From assembly GCA_023663185.1 (NCBI GenBank), contig JAMPHY010000003.1, forward strand, positions 154,042 through 218,041: 64,000 bases of DNA, in the 5' to 3' direction. The notes under the pieces are model-generated. The model worked only from the letters and a program-made list of their open reading frames with translations, was not told where the DNA came from and made no database searches. Of the stretch, positions 53,570 to 63,926 are shown piece by piece (position 1 is the first letter of the stretch; each line of letters begins with the position of its first letter). A program made the position numbers and the translations under genes. The DNA comes from Clostridiales bacterium. GTDB taxonomy: Bacteria > Bacillota > Clostridia > Lachnospirales > Lachnospiraceae.

Positions 53570-54526
53570 TTAAACCCCCATTAACGCTACAAGGCAAAGC
53601 AGCGCAGTTACAATCGAAAATACGGCGACTACTCTGGTCTCAGACCAGCCGCACAACTCAAAATGATGATGAATCGGCGCCATCTTAAACAACCGCTTGC
53701 CTTTGGTTAATTTAAAATATGTTACCTGCAAAATATCGGAAAGCACTTCTATCACATAGATAAACCCGACAATCGCCAAGAAAATCGGCATACGCAGCAT
53801 ATACGCGGTGGCGGCGACAAAGCCTCCAAGCGCAAGCGAGCCCGTATCTCCCATAAAGACGCTTGCCGGATATACATTAAACAGCAGGAAGCCTAATAAC
53901 GCGCCCACTACCGCACATGTGACAGGCTCTATCCCGCTCTTCATTCCTATTGCGACCACGGTAAAAAATGTGGCAACCAGCACGGTGACAGAGCTTGCCA
54001 GACCGTCGAGTCCGTCCGTTAAATTTACTCCGTTTACCGTACCGATAACAATAAAGAATAAAATCGGTATATTAAGTATGCCAAAATCTATATATGTCTC
54101 CGGCATGAACGGAATCTTCATAGAAAGCGGCACTTCGGTATACTGCGTAATATAATATGCAAATACGCCGGTAACGATAAACTGCAGCGCCATCTTCTGC
54201 CACGCCCTAAGCCCCATCGAGCGTCTTAGCACTACTTTGATATAATCATCAAGAAATCCTATCAGTCCGAAGCCTAACGTGGCAAAAACTATAGGCGCTA
54301 TCTTAGGATAATCCTTAACATACAAGATGGAAGTAACCACAACGCTAATCAAAATCAGTATACCGCCCATAGTAGGCGTACCGTTTTTCTTAAGATGCTC
54401 CTTAGGTCCGTCGGTCCTCTCCGTCTGCCCGACTTTGAGCCTGCGCAGAAACGGAATCACTACCGGTCCCAAAACGACGCTGATTGCAAAAGATATAAGC
54501 ACTGACATTAAAATAGTTGCATTCAT
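53570..54526 (-). CDS. mraY: Phospho-N-acetylmuramoyl-pentapeptide transferase
   Basis: 318-aa integral membrane enzyme making lipid I from UDP-MurNAc-pentapeptide and undecaprenyl phosphate, with about ten hydrophobic segments. Catalytic motifs: GFLDDYIKV (Asp pair), NLTDGLDGLA, MGDTGSLALGG and the cytosolic APIHHHFE. Its ATG overlaps the stop of the PBP gene by 4 nt (ATGA). Confidence 0.97.
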   Translation of the reverse strand: MNATILMSVLISFAISVVLGPVVIPFLRRLKVGQTERTDGPKEHLKKNGTPTMGGILILISVVVTSILYVKDYPKIAPIVFATLGFGLIGFLDDYIKVVLRRSMGLRAWQKMALQFIVTGVFAYYITQYTEVPLSMKIPFMPETYIDFGILNIPILFFIVIGTVNGVNLTDGLDGLASSVTVLVATFFTVVAIGMKSGIEPVTCAVVGALLGFLLFNVYPASVFMGDTGSLALGGFVAATAYMLRMPIFLAIVGFIYVIEVLSDILQVTYFKLTKGKRLFKMAPIHHHFELCGWSETRVVAVFSIVTALLCLVALMGV

Positions 54527-56289
54527 TGCTCTAAATGTCTCCTCATACTATTATAGTCCTTCTCCTCCAAATAAGGAAGGATATTTTCAAAAAGCTGCTT
54601 TACCACGGGCGCGGCAATCTGTCCGCCATAATATACGCCCTGCGGGTTATTTATAAGACACATAGCAAGCACAGTGGGATTATCGGCTGGGGCAAAACCC
54701 AGAAACGACGCTATGTATATGCCGCTCCCTCTGGGAAGAGTCTCGCTGGTGGCGGTCTTTCCGCCGATACGGTAGCCCTCGATATAAGCCTTTTGTCCGC
54801 CGCCGTTTTCTACCACCTGTTCCAAAAGATAGCGCATAGTTTCGGAAGTTTCACTTGATACGATATTGTCTTTTACCTTATAGGCAAAGGCGCTGCCCTC
54901 CGTGCCGTCCGTATTCGCCACGCTTACGGCAAAATGCGGGGTGACTCTCCTGCCGCCGTTGACAAAAGAAGAGACCGTAGTAGCAAGCTGTATGGGCGTA
55001 ATCTGAAACGACTGTCCGAAAGAAATCGTCGCCAACTCCACCTGCCCGATATTTTCCTTCTTGTGCATTATTGTCCCCGCCTCTCCCGGCAGGTCTATGC
55101 CGGTCTTGCTTAATAGACCGAACTGTTTAAAATATTTAAAATAATTGTCCACGCCGAGCCTAAGCCCCACGGTTACGAATACGGGATTGCAGGAATTCAT
55201 TATCCCCTGTACAAAATTCTCTGAGCCATGCCCCGCAACCTTATGACATCTTATCCTTCTGTCCCCCACCATTACGAAGCCGGGGCAGTTGAACGAGTCG
55301 TCCAGTTTAACCACGCCCGCTTCTAACGCCGCCGCAGCCGTTACCGTCTTAAAAATAGAGCCGGGTTCGTAAGTATCGTTTATGCAGCCGTTACGCCACA
55401 TGGCGTTTAACAACTCCTGCTCTTCCTTTTCACTAAGTCCCGCACCTTCCGCCGTCTCAGGCAGCGTATAGGGATTATTAAGGTCAAACTCAGGCACGTT
55501 TACCATCGCAAGAATTTCGCCGTTTTGCGGATTCATGACTATTATGGATACGCTTTTCGCCTGTTTGGTTTCCATCGCCTGCATCGCAAGCTGGGTGGCG
55601 TAGCTTTGAATATTCATATCCAGACTTATATATAGGTCTCTGCCATTTACCGGCTCTATGCGTTCTTCTCCCGCCTCCGAGACTTCCACGCCTTTAGCGT
55701 CGGTCACTGTCAGGATTGTTCCCGCTTCGCCTTTAAGATATTCTTCGTATATAACTTCCAGCCCGATAATTCCCTGATTATCGCCGCCGGTAAAACCGAG
55801 CACCTTAGAAGCAAGTTCTCCATACGGATAGTATCTCTTATAGTCTTCGTCAACCTTCACCCCCGCCAGCTCATAGGCGCGTATTATATCTCCGATGGAT
55901 TTATCCACGTTGCTCTTGATTTTTTCTATCGACGTGTACTTTTCTACACGCTTACGCACATATTCTTCCGAGAGTTCCAGTTCTTTTGCTAGAACCGCGA
56001 TAACCTGCTCTTTATCTTCTATCTGATTATGGATAACCGATATAGTGCAGACAGTCTTATTATCCGCCAGAATATTTCCGTTAGCGTCGATAATCCTGCC
56101 CCTTGCCGCCTTTATGCTGCGCTCTCTTTCATGCAGCTCCTTTGCCTTCTGCGTATAATATTCGGACTGAAATACCATCAGATATACCAGCCTGCCAATC
56201 AGCCCCGCAAATAAGGCAAGGCAGATAAACATCACGGCAACCGTTTTATTGCGGTGGAATGTTTTATGGGAATAACCTGCTTCTTTCAT
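54523..56289 (-). CDS. Class B penicillin-binding protein (FtsI/PBP2-like) with KTA instead of KTG
   Basis: 588-aa bitopic transpeptidase: N-terminal membrane helix (about 16-38), PBP dimerisation domain (GRIIDANGNILA), and transpeptidase domain with SxxK in EPGSIFKT and SxN in SCN. The third motif reads GGKTATSE, so the usual Gly of KTG is Ala. It probably crosslinks septal peptidoglycan with FtsW. The start has only a weak GGGG site 12 nt upstream. A 128-bp AT-rich gap separates it from the larger PBP gene upstream. Confidence 0.9.
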   Translation of the reverse strand: MKEAGYSHKTFHRNKTVAVMFICLALFAGLIGRLVYLMVFQSEYYTQKAKELHERERSIKAARGRIIDANGNILADNKTVCTISVIHNQIEDKEQVIAVLAKELELSEEYVRKRVEKYTSIEKIKSNVDKSIGDIIRAYELAGVKVDEDYKRYYPYGELASKVLGFTGGDNQGIIGLEVIYEEYLKGEAGTILTVTDAKGVEVSEAGEERIEPVNGRDLYISLDMNIQSYATQLAMQAMETKQAKSVSIIVMNPQNGEILAMVNVPEFDLNNPYTLPETAEGAGLSEKEEQELLNAMWRNGCINDTYEPGSIFKTVTAAAALEAGVVKLDDSFNCPGFVMVGDRRIRCHKVAGHGSENFVQGIMNSCNPVFVTVGLRLGVDNYFKYFKQFGLLSKTGIDLPGEAGTIMHKKENIGQVELATISFGQSFQITPIQLATTVSSFVNGGRRVTPHFAVSVANTDGTEGSAFAYKVKDNIVSSETSETMRYLLEQVVENGGGQKAYIEGYRIGGKTATSETLPRGSGIYIASFLGFAPADNPTVLAMCLINNPQGVYYGGQIAAPVVKQLFENILPYLEEKDYNSMRRHLEQ

Positions 56290-56417
56290 TATCTAAGAAA
56301 ACCCCATAGAATGTATTAATATAATTTATTACTATTCTTTTAAGGTTATTCTTAGAAACTGCCCTATAATAACTCTTCAAGGGATATTTCCGCTTCTGAT
56401 AATTGCAAAGCAGCCTG

Positions 56418-58685
56418 TTACCATATGCCCAAGCCGTTATCCTCAGTATCGTCTCCCTGCGGCGGCTCGCCTATACCGCTGCCTGAGGGCGCATTTTCGG
56501 TATCATAGAGATTATCGAAATTCATCACCGAGCCCGTCTCAGGATCTATCAAATATCCGGTATCAGGATCCTTCGGATATCCTGTCTCAGAATCTATCGG
56601 GAAAGACTTCCATACGTCCGAAGGCTCGGTATTGGGCGTACCTTCTCCTTCAGGATTCTGTGTTTCGCCTTCGCTTCCTTCACCTTCGCCATTTGCGCCT
56701 TCTCCGGCTGTGCCTTCCTCTCCTTCTGTACCTTCTCCTTCTTCTATATCCACCGGTATAGTAAGCTGTATTTTCAATTCTTCGAGTTCTTCTCTTTCCT
56801 TATCGCTTAACTCCTCCGTCATAAAAATATTAAGATAAGGAAGCACTTCTGTAAGTATCTTACGCACAATTTCCGTCGCATATCTCGCGGTACTCTGCTC
56901 CATCACATTCGGTCTGTCAACTACAACATAAATCGCATACTTAGGGTCGTCCGCCGGAGCATATCCCATAAAAGATACGACATACTGACCGTTTCCACGC
57001 GGCAGCGTCTGCGCCGTACCCGTCTTGCCGCCTATCATGTATCCTGCCGGTCTCGCTGTTTTACCGGTGCCGTTCTCGCCCGCTACTACCAGATTGCAAT
57101 ATTCTAATATTTTATCACTGGTGGACTGTGATATGGTCTGTTTTAAAACCCTCGGTTCTATATTCTCTACCACCGCGCCCTCCGCCGTAGTGATTTTGCT
57201 TACGACATGCGGTTCATAATAGTAACCGCCGTTAATCAGGGAGCAGAAGCCCGTAATCATCTGAATCATCGAAGTGTTAAAACCCTGTCCGAAAGAATTG
57301 GTCGCTAACTCGGTCTGCCTCATATTATCTTTATAATATATAAGCGCAGCGGTTCTTGACTCTCCCGCCAAGTCGATATTAGTCTTAAGCCCGAAGCCGA
57401 ACAAATGCTGATATTCGCAGAATCTGTCCTTCCCCATAGCAAAAGCCACATTCATAAGCACCACGTTGCATGAACGCTCAATGCCTTCCGCTACGGTCAG
57501 ATAATTATCGCCGTAGGTATTATGACAGTGTATCGGATGTCCGCCTACATCAAGCTTACCTTCACAGTTATAGGACTCATTGCCCGTTATCGCCCCGCAT
57601 TCAATCGCCGCAGCAACCGTAAATGGCTTGGCAACAGAACCCGGCTCGTAAGTATCGACGATACAGTAATTCTTCCAAAGGGCGTTCAGATGCCTATATA
57701 AAGCTTCATCGTCCATGGCATCAACCATCTCCTGCGTCAGATATTCGCCGGTTTTATTGCCTTTCTCATCAAGCTCCGCCATACCTACCAGATTATCGGT
57801 ATTTCGTGTATCATTCAGGTCATAGTTGGGATAGCTCGCCATCGCAAGCACATTTCCGGTATCTACCTCCATAATGATACAGCCCAGATTCTGCGCTCCG
57901 TTCCCCGTCCTATAATTATCTTTGTATTCTTCGTTAAATTCTTTTAAATATTTTTCCACGATACTCTGGATATTAGCGTCAATAGTGGTCTGTATGTTGT
58001 AGCCGTCAACAGCAGGAATGGTTGTCCGCTCCACATTAGAGTCATCGTTCAGATAGCCGTATTCACGACCGTTGGTGCCGCATAAAATATCGTTATAATA
58101 TTCTTCCAACCCATACTGCCCCGCATTATCGCTTCTGGTAAAACCGATTACGTCGCAGGCAAGCGAACCGTTGGGGTATTCCCTTTTATATTCGTCTTCA
58201 AACCATACCCCTTTGATATATTTGCCTACTTCTTCGTCTTTTTGCAGTTCCTTGAACTCCTCGACCTTATCATAACTAAGCCGTTTCGCCAACACCTTAT
58301 AAGATGAAGTCGGGTGCGTCGTAATATATTCCCTGACCTCGTTTACATCAATGCCGAAGACCGTATGGAGTGCATTTAATGTAGGCTCTAAGTTTTCCTC
58401 TTTATCCAAAAGCACCTTAGTATCGAGAATCACGTTGTAGACCTTATTGCTGATGGCAAGTATGGTGCCGTTTGAGTCAAGTATTTCTCCACGCTTAAAA
58501 GGTATCGTCACAGAATCATACTTCTGCTGCGACAATACCTGCCTTTTATAAGTCTCGCCATTATCCCTGTTAATCAGAAACAGACTCGCGCTTAAGCCTG
58601 CAAAAGCCAATAGTACCAGAACAAAAAGCACTAAAAGTTTCCTTTGCATTTTATTTGTAAATCTGCTCACACGCTCCTGTTTCAT
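56418..58685 (-). CDS. Class B penicillin-binding protein (SpoVD/FtsI-like) with acidic C-terminal tail
   Basis: 755-aa transpeptidase: membrane helix about 13-33, dimerisation domain (KRGEILDSNGTILA), and catalytic motifs EPGSVAKP (SxxK), SCN and GGKTGTAQ. It ends not in PASTA domains but in about 120 residues of Glu/Gly-rich repeats, followed by SETGYPKDPDTGYLIDPETG repeats. One of the two tandem PBPs presumably serves division and the other cortex formation; order alone does not decide. GGAGG precedes the ATG. Confidence 0.92.
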   Translation of the reverse strand: MKQERVSRFTNKMQRKLLVLFVLVLLAFAGLSASLFLINRDNGETYKRQVLSQQKYDSVTIPFKRGEILDSNGTILAISNKVYNVILDTKVLLDKEENLEPTLNALHTVFGIDVNEVREYITTHPTSSYKVLAKRLSYDKVEEFKELQKDEEVGKYIKGVWFEDEYKREYPNGSLACDVIGFTRSDNAGQYGLEEYYNDILCGTNGREYGYLNDDSNVERTTIPAVDGYNIQTTIDANIQSIVEKYLKEFNEEYKDNYRTGNGAQNLGCIIMEVDTGNVLAMASYPNYDLNDTRNTDNLVGMAELDEKGNKTGEYLTQEMVDAMDDEALYRHLNALWKNYCIVDTYEPGSVAKPFTVAAAIECGAITGNESYNCEGKLDVGGHPIHCHNTYGDNYLTVAEGIERSCNVVLMNVAFAMGKDRFCEYQHLFGFGLKTNIDLAGESRTAALIYYKDNMRQTELATNSFGQGFNTSMIQMITGFCSLINGGYYYEPHVVSKITTAEGAVVENIEPRVLKQTISQSTSDKILEYCNLVVAGENGTGKTARPAGYMIGGKTGTAQTLPRGNGQYVVSFMGYAPADDPKYAIYVVVDRPNVMEQSTARYATEIVRKILTEVLPYLNIFMTEELSDKEREELEELKIQLTIPVDIEEGEGTEGEEGTAGEGANGEGEGSEGETQNPEGEGTPNTEPSDVWKSFPIDSETGYPKDPDTGYLIDPETGSVMNFDNLYDTENAPSGSGIGEPPQGDDTEDNGLGIW

Positions 58686-58737
58686 ATTTACCTCCGGACT
58701 TAATATCTTAAGCCTATTCCTAACTTATACGCCGCCG

Positions 58738-59190
58738 TCAATCCGGAATTAACGACAACTGCTTCACATAATCGTTGTTATCGCTGGTAAAGGATATAAT
58801 CTGCCCTTCGTCGGCATATCTCATGCCAAGTTCCTGAACGGCAATCCGCCTTACCTCTTCCAAATCTACGCTACTTGTAATTCTATTATATTCCTCGTCG
58901 TTTGCAAGCTTTAAATCGTTTAATTCCCGCTCAAGCGAAGATATATTTTCTATCGTATTGGTAATATCCGATTGCAGCCTTATATAGCCAAGCAAAATAT
59001 AGCCCGTCGCAATCAGGGCAAGACTAAGAAACAGCACATAGCCCGGACTCATATGTTCCGCTTTTTCCCTGTTTTTTCTGGCTGTGTTGCTCAGTTTCTT
59101 TTTAGGCTCTTTTTCTATTTCTCTTGTTACGTCAAGTCTTCTTGCCGCGCTGCCATGAACATATCCGCTGTTTCTTCTGACTGATGCCAT
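58738..59190 (-). CDS. ftsL: Cell division protein FtsL-like
   Basis: About 150-aa bitopic protein. Long basic cytoplasmic tail, one membrane helix (about residues 52-70), then a coiled-coil leucine-zipper-like stretch (ITNTIENISSLERELNDLKL) and a short tail (VRRIAVQELGMRYADEGQI) typical of FtsL. ATG 59190 is preferred; the ATG four codons upstream is fused to the GAGAGG. Its position between rsmH and the PBP gene supports the call, because sequence conservation is low. Confidence 0.85.
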   Translation of the reverse strand: MASVRRNSGYVHGSAARRLDVTREIEKEPKKKLSNTARKNREKAEHMSPGYVLFLSLALIATGYILLGYIRLQSDITNTIENISSLERELNDLKLANDEEYNRITSSVDLEEVRRIAVQELGMRYADEGQIISFTSDNNDYVKQLSLIPD

Positions 59191-59288
59191 ACAACATTCC
59201 ATTCCTCTCTAAAATTTATTTAGGTTATTGCGAAACTCAATCTTTTACGCTAAGATTGTTCAAATTATACTGTTTTGCAATTACCTGA

Positions 59289-60233
59289 TTATTCATCTTC
59301 GCTACGCTCAAAAACCCTGAGTTTCGCGCTTTTTGCCCTTTTATTTCTCTCTACTTCTTCTTTTGAAGGCAGAATCGGCTTCTTATATACCGATTTCCCT
59401 TTTGATACCCCGCCGCATACACAGACCGGAAATTCCGGCGGGCAGATACAGGGGTTTTCATTCTGCCTGTACGCTGTCTTGACGATTCTATCCTCTAACG
59501 AATGGAAAGTGATAATGCAGAGTCGTCCGCCCGGTTTTAACAGGTCTATAAAATCGTCCAGTGAGTTTTTCAACACTTCCAGTTCGTGATTACACTCAAT
59601 GCGTATCGCTTGAAACGTCCTTTTGGAAGGGTGCCCGCCCGTCGCCCGCATTTTTGCCGGAATCGCCGCTTTTATTATCTCATTAAGCTCTTCCGTCGTT
59701 TCTATGGGCTTGTCCTTTCTTACCGCCGCAATATGTTTGGCAATATTCTTAGCAAACTGCTCTTCTCCATAATCCCTTATGATATGGTAAAGCTCCACCT
59801 CCGGATAGGTATTGACTATATCCGACGCGCTCACAGTCTGTCTTGTATCCATACGCATGTCCAAAGGCGCGTTATGCTTGTATGAAAAGCCTCTGTCTGC
59901 ATTGTCGAGCTGATAAGACGAAACCCCTAAATCGAGAACAATACCGTCCACCTTATCAATCCCCATGCCTTGAAGAATGCTTCTCATATTGCAGTAATTG
60001 TCCCTGACAATCGTAACCTTATCGCCAAATCCCCCCAGCCTTAAGCCTGCCGCGAGAATGGCTTCTCCATCTTTGTCTATGCCAATCAGCCTGCCGCCTT
60101 TAGTAAGCTTAGAGGCGGTCATATAGGAATGTCCGCCCCCTCCAAGCGTACCGTCTACGTATATACCATCAGGCTTTACCTGAAGATTCTCTATTGTTTC
60201 TTCTAAAAGAACCGATGTATGTGCAAATTCCAT
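59289..60233 (-). CDS. rsmH: 16S rRNA (cytosine(1402)-N(4))-methyltransferase
   Basis: 314-aa SAM-dependent methyltransferase (MraW) acting on 16S rRNA C1402. Motifs: [16 protein letters not shown] loop [35 protein letters not shown] and a late [18 protein letters not shown]. The start has only a weak GGAT. It lies 16 bp after mraZ, the invariant pair at the head of division clusters. Confidence 0.96.
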   Translation of the reverse strand: MEFAHTSVLLEETIENLQVKPDGIYVDGTLGGGGHSYMTASKLTKGGRLIGIDKDGEAILAAGLRLGGFGDKVTIVRDNYCNMRSILQGMGIDKVDGIVLDLGVSSYQLDNADRGFSYKHNAPLDMRMDTRQTVSASDIVNTYPEVELYHIIRDYGEEQFAKNIAKHIAAVRKDKPIETTEELNEIIKAAIPAKMRATGGHPSKRTFQAIRIECNHELEVLKNSLDDFIDLLKPGGRLCIITFHSLEDRIVKTAYRQNENPCICPPEFPVCVCGGVSKGKSVYKKPILPSKEEVERNKRAKSAKLRVFERSEDE

Positions 60234-60249
60234 ACTTAATTATCCATTC

Positions 60250-60681
60250 TTAGATTCCGAGTCCAAGCTCAGCCATATGTTCTGCGATTTCGTCCATATC
60301 GTCATAAGCTGCTGCTCCATCAAAACGTTCCTTACTCCAAATCTCTATCCTGCTCGCTACTCCAATAAGAACTACGTCCTTATTCAGCTCCGCAAACTCC
60401 CTTAATACATTAGGTATCAATATACGGCCCTGCTTATCAACCTCAACTTCGGCTGCTCCCGCCAGAAAGAAACGTACAAATTTTCTGGCATCTTTATTAG
60501 TAAGGGGCAGTGATTTCAGCTTTTCTTCAAATACATTCCACTCTTCGTTGTCATACACAAACAGACAGCCGTCCAGTCCTTTCGTTACCACGAACGCGTC
60601 TCCCAACGCTTCACGGAATTTAGATGGGATAATCAGCCTGCCTTTTGCATCAATTGTGTGATTGTACTCTCCCATAAACAT
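60250..60681 (-). CDS. mraZ: Transcriptional regulator MraZ
   Basis: About 143-aa protein with two tandem MraZ/AbrB-like domains: [20 protein letters not shown], and [17 protein letters not shown]. It forms rings that bind tandem repeats in its own promoter and controls the cluster. ATG 60681 is at the right distance from GGCAGGTG; a TTG two codons upstream is less likely. A matching repeat array lies upstream at 60728-60767. Confidence 0.95.
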   Translation of the reverse strand: MFMGEYNHTIDAKGRLIIPSKFREALGDAFVVTKGLDGCLFVYDNEEWNVFEEKLKSLPLTNKDARKFVRFFLAGAAEVEVDKQGRILIPNVLREFAELNKDVVLIGVASRIEIWSKERFDGAAAYDDMDEIAEHMAELGLGI

Positions 60682-60727
60682 AATCAATCACCTGCCGTTA
60701 AGTGCCTGCCACGGTCTGCGGAAGAAA

Positions 60728-60767
60728 TTCACCACTTTTAACCACTTCATTCCACTTTCCACCACTT
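60728..60767 (-). promoter_or_regulatory. MraZ operator: four 10-bp AAGTGG repeats
   Basis: On the minus strand four consecutive 10-bp units each begin AAGTGG, in strict 10-bp phase, ending about 46 bp before the mraZ start. An AT-rich segment with possible -35/-10 elements (TTGCAA near 60800, TATAAA near 60780) lies just upstream. Confidence 0.85.
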
Positions 60768-60839
60768 ATCTACCATTTTATATTAAAATAAAGTATATTG
60801 CAAGGGAAAACAAGAGATTTTTTGAAATTTTTTCAAAAT

Positions 60840-60873
60840 AAAAAAGCAGCTTAATCCGTCAGGACTAAACTGC
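60840..60873 (-). terminator. Terminator of the degV-like gene
   Basis: GCAGTTTAGTCC/GGATTAAGCTGC stem (imperfect) with TGAC loop followed by six T on the minus strand. Confidence 0.88.
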
Positions 60874-60922
60874 CTTTCTATTTACTGTTTCATATTCTGT
60901 TTATAGATGCCACGTCGTCACT

Positions 60923-61774
60923 CTATTCTTTTGAAAAATACGCTACCGCAATCGCGCCGGGACCGATATGGGTTCCGATGGTACTGCCGATACAGTAGGA
61001 CGGTACTTCGTCGATACTGTCCTTCCATAAATGCGCGCTATCTTGCAGGTATTTTTGCAAAAGGCTGTCTTCTAAGCCGGAATATGCCGCGACATAGGGC
61101 ATTTCAAAATCAATGCCGCCTGACTTATCAATCATCTGGGTAAGAAGGTTACTGCCCTTTTTAGAGCCCATCGCTTTGCCAACCATCTTGACTTCGCCTT
61201 CAACGATAGAAATAACAGGCTTAATATGTAGGATTTCACCCGATATCGCCGTGGCTGCCGAAATTCTGCCGCCCTTTTGAAGATACTCAAGTGTGCCAAG
61301 CAGCGCCATAAGCTTAATGTGGTGCTTTCCCTCGTTAAGACGCTCTACCATCTCTTTTGCCGGAATGCCTTCTTTCAACATGCGCACAGCATACTGTAGC
61401 AAAATCCGCTCGCCTATACATGCGTTGAGACTATCTACGACCAAAACCTTGCCGCCAAAGCCTTCCGCCGCCTGTACTGCATTTGAATATGTCCCTGAGA
61501 GCTTGGAAGAAATGGTTATCGCCACCACTTCGCTGCCGTCTGCGGTCATTTCTTTAAAACGCTCCTCAAACTGAAACATATTAATCTGGCTTGTTTTGGG
61601 TAATTCGTCGCTTTCGATTAGTTTCTCGAAAAACTCCCTTTTGCTAATATCCACGCCGTCAGAATACATTTCATCGCCAAACGTAATCGTCATGGGAATC
61701 ATTTCTATTCCGAGTTCCTTTGCTTCCTCCATAGTGACGTCGGAAGATGAATCTACTAATAATTTTACTGCCAT
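60923..61774 (-). CDS. DegV family fatty-acid-binding protein
   Basis: 283-aa soluble two-domain DegV protein; relatives bind a long-chain fatty acid and serve fatty acid kinase. Signature parts: VDSSSDVTMEEAKEL, the SQINMFQF substrate segment, ISSKLSGTYSNA, LEYLQKGGRIS and a C-terminal IGTHIGPGAIAVAYF. It has its own terminator; the partner kinase gene is not in the window. Confidence 0.93.
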   Translation of the reverse strand: MAVKLLVDSSSDVTMEEAKELGIEMIPMTITFGDEMYSDGVDISKREFFEKLIESDELPKTSQINMFQFEERFKEMTADGSEVVAITISSKLSGTYSNAVQAAEGFGGKVLVVDSLNACIGERILLQYAVRMLKEGIPAKEMVERLNEGKHHIKLMALLGTLEYLQKGGRISAATAISGEILHIKPVISIVEGEVKMVGKAMGSKKGSNLLTQMIDKSGGIDFEMPYVAAYSGLEDSLLQKYLQDSAHLWKDSIDEVPSYCIGSTIGTHIGPGAIAVAYFSKE

Positions 61775-61814
61775 AATTAAATCTCCTTTTTATTCTTTAT
61801 CTTATTGATGTTAC

Positions 61815-62717
61815 CTATGCGTTCTTATCACTTTCGTCATCGGCTGTTACCGCCTTCTTTTTAATCTTACTGCGCACAACAATGTCCGCCGCCACAGACG
61901 CGATTACACAGACTAATGCGATTACCTGCGATACCGGAATATGCGTCCCCATTATATAGAGCTGGTCCGTCCTTATTCCCTCTATCCAGAACCTTCCCAG
62001 CCCGTATCCGCCCAGATAAAGCAGACACATCTCTCCGTCGAACTTCTTATATTTCCTGTATAAAATGATTAAACACAATATCGCCAGATTCCATAAGCTT
62101 TCATATAAAAAGGTAGGGTGTACCTGAATATAATTCGCACCTTCGGGAATATGAGCCGCTATATTGGCGGAAATATCCCAACTTCTGACAGAATCAATAG
62201 GAAGCCGCATCGCTAAAAGGTTATTCGTATATTCACCGAAAACCTCCCTGTTGGTAAAATTACCCCATCTGCCGATAGCCTGTCCCAATATCAGCCCCGG
62301 CATACAGATATCCGCGAACTGCAAAAAATTCTGTTTCTTGATACGGCAGAATATATATAAGGTAAGAAATGCTGCAATCACCGCACCATAAATCGCCAGC
62401 CCGCCGTTTCTTAAATTAAAAATCTGCAGCAGATTATCTTTATATAAATCCCAGAAAAAAATCACATAATATATTCTCGCGCCGATAATCGAAAAGACCA
62501 GCTCATATATGAAAAAGTCCCATACCGTATCGGGATTAGCATTTTCTTTTTTTGCCGTATGCACCGCCATAAGCAGACCGCTTATAACACCCAGCCCGAT
62601 AAATATACTGTATAAGGCAATCTGAAACCCGAAAACGCTGAAAAATTTCGGGACATTTTTAAGATATATCCCCAAATTGGGAAACGCAATGTCCGATGCG
62701 CCCATTATATCGTTCAT
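61815..62717 (-). CDS. lgt: Prolipoprotein diacylglyceryl transferase
   Basis: 300-aa polytopic membrane enzyme that attaches diacylglycerol to lipobox cysteines, for example that of OppA in this window. Conserved GRWGNFTNREVFG, HPTFLYESLWN and GRFWIEGIRTDQL motifs, about seven membrane segments and a charged C-terminal tail. AAGGAGCAAGGAT precedes the ATG. Confidence 0.95.
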   Translation of the reverse strand: MNDIMGASDIAFPNLGIYLKNVPKFFSVFGFQIALYSIFIGLGVISGLLMAVHTAKKENANPDTVWDFFIYELVFSIIGARIYYVIFFWDLYKDNLLQIFNLRNGGLAIYGAVIAAFLTLYIFCRIKKQNFLQFADICMPGLILGQAIGRWGNFTNREVFGEYTNNLLAMRLPIDSVRSWDISANIAAHIPEGANYIQVHPTFLYESLWNLAILCLIILYRKYKKFDGEMCLLYLGGYGLGRFWIEGIRTDQLYIMGTHIPVSQVIALVCVIASVAADIVVRSKIKKKAVTADDESDKNA

Positions 62718-62752
62718 TATAGTATCCTTGCTCCTTCCTATGATAACATATG

Positions 62753-63850
62753 TTATACATTGAATCTGAAAAGAATAACATCGCCGTCCTGAACTACATA
62801 GTCTTTTCCTTCCATTCCTACCAGACCTTTTTCCCTTGCCGCAGCAAGCGAACCCTGCTCCAGCAAATCTTTATAATTGACGACCTCAGCCTTGATAAAG
62901 CCTCTTTCAAAGTCGGTATGTATCTTGCCCGCCGCCTGCGGAGCCTTCGTACCAATCTTAATAGTCCACGCCCTTGTCTCGTCTTCTCCTGCCGTCAAGA
63001 AACTCATAAGCCCAAGAATATGATAGCTTGCTTTAATAAGCTTCTGTAAGCCCGACTCCTTTAAACCTAAGTCTTCCAAAAACATCTGCGTCTCTTCTTC
63101 ATCAAGCTGCGCAATCTCCTCTTCTATCTGCGCACAGATGACAAATACCTCGCTGTCATTTTCAGATGCAAATTTACGCACATTAGCAACACCCTCGTTT
63201 CCCGCGCCGTCGTCCGCTAAATCCGCCTCCGCCACGTTAGCTGCAAAAATGACAGGCTTGTAAGTCAAAAGATTGTATTCGGCAAGAAACGCAAGCTCGT
63301 CCTCGTCGTCGGTAACGAAACTCCTTGCTAACTTCCCTTCTTCCAGATGTTCTTTCAGCTTCTTCTGTAAAGAAAGCTCTTTTGCCAGAGTCTTGTCCAT
63401 TTTCGCCGCTTTTTCAGTCTTTGCAAGCCTTCTGTCCAGTACTTCCATATCCGAGAAAATAAGTTCCAAATTAATAGTTTCAATATCGCGCAGCGGATTA
63501 ACCGAACCGTCCACATGGACGATATTAGAATCTTCAAAACAGCGAACCACATGGATAACCGCGTCAACTTCACGAATATTGCTAAGAAACTGATTGCCGA
63601 GTCCTTCGCCTTTAGAAGCGCCTTTTACCAGTCCCGCGATATCGACAAATTCGATGGTCGCCGGCGTCACCTTTTTGGATTTATACATATCTCCGAGCAG
63701 TTTGAGTCTTTCGTCGGGAACCGCCACGATACCGATATTCGGATCGATTGTGCAGAACGGATAATTCGCCGACTCAGCCCCCGCCTTAGTCAAAGAATTA
63801 AATAATGTACTTTTTCCCACGTTGGGGAGTCCTACGATGCCTAGTTTCAT
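62753..63850 (-). CDS. ychF: Redox-regulated ATPase YchF
   Basis: 365-aa OBG-family P-loop protein that binds ATP rather than GTP and associates with ribosomes. G1 GLPNVGKST (7-15), [32 protein letters not shown], then the coiled-coil insert and C-terminal TGS domain ([19 protein letters not shown], ending VILFRFNV). Full length. The 76 bp up to the next gene hold only an imperfect hairpin. Confidence 0.96.
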   Translation of the reverse strand: MKLGIVGLPNVGKSTLFNSLTKAGAESANYPFCTIDPNIGIVAVPDERLKLLGDMYKSKKVTPATIEFVDIAGLVKGASKGEGLGNQFLSNIREVDAVIHVVRCFEDSNIVHVDGSVNPLRDIETINLELIFSDMEVLDRRLAKTEKAAKMDKTLAKELSLQKKLKEHLEEGKLARSFVTDDEDELAFLAEYNLLTYKPVIFAANVAEADLADDGAGNEGVANVRKFASENDSEVFVICAQIEEEIAQLDEEETQMFLEDLGLKESGLQKLIKASYHILGLMSFLTAGEDETRAWTIKIGTKAPQAAGKIHTDFERGFIKAEVVNYKDLLEQGSLAAAREKGLVGMEGKDYVVQDGDVILFRFNV

Positions 63851-63926
63851 AATTTATCATACCTGTCTGAAAATCCTTTATTTTCAAGGGTTTTCGCCTT
63901 TCTCTATATTTTTATTACACAATCTG

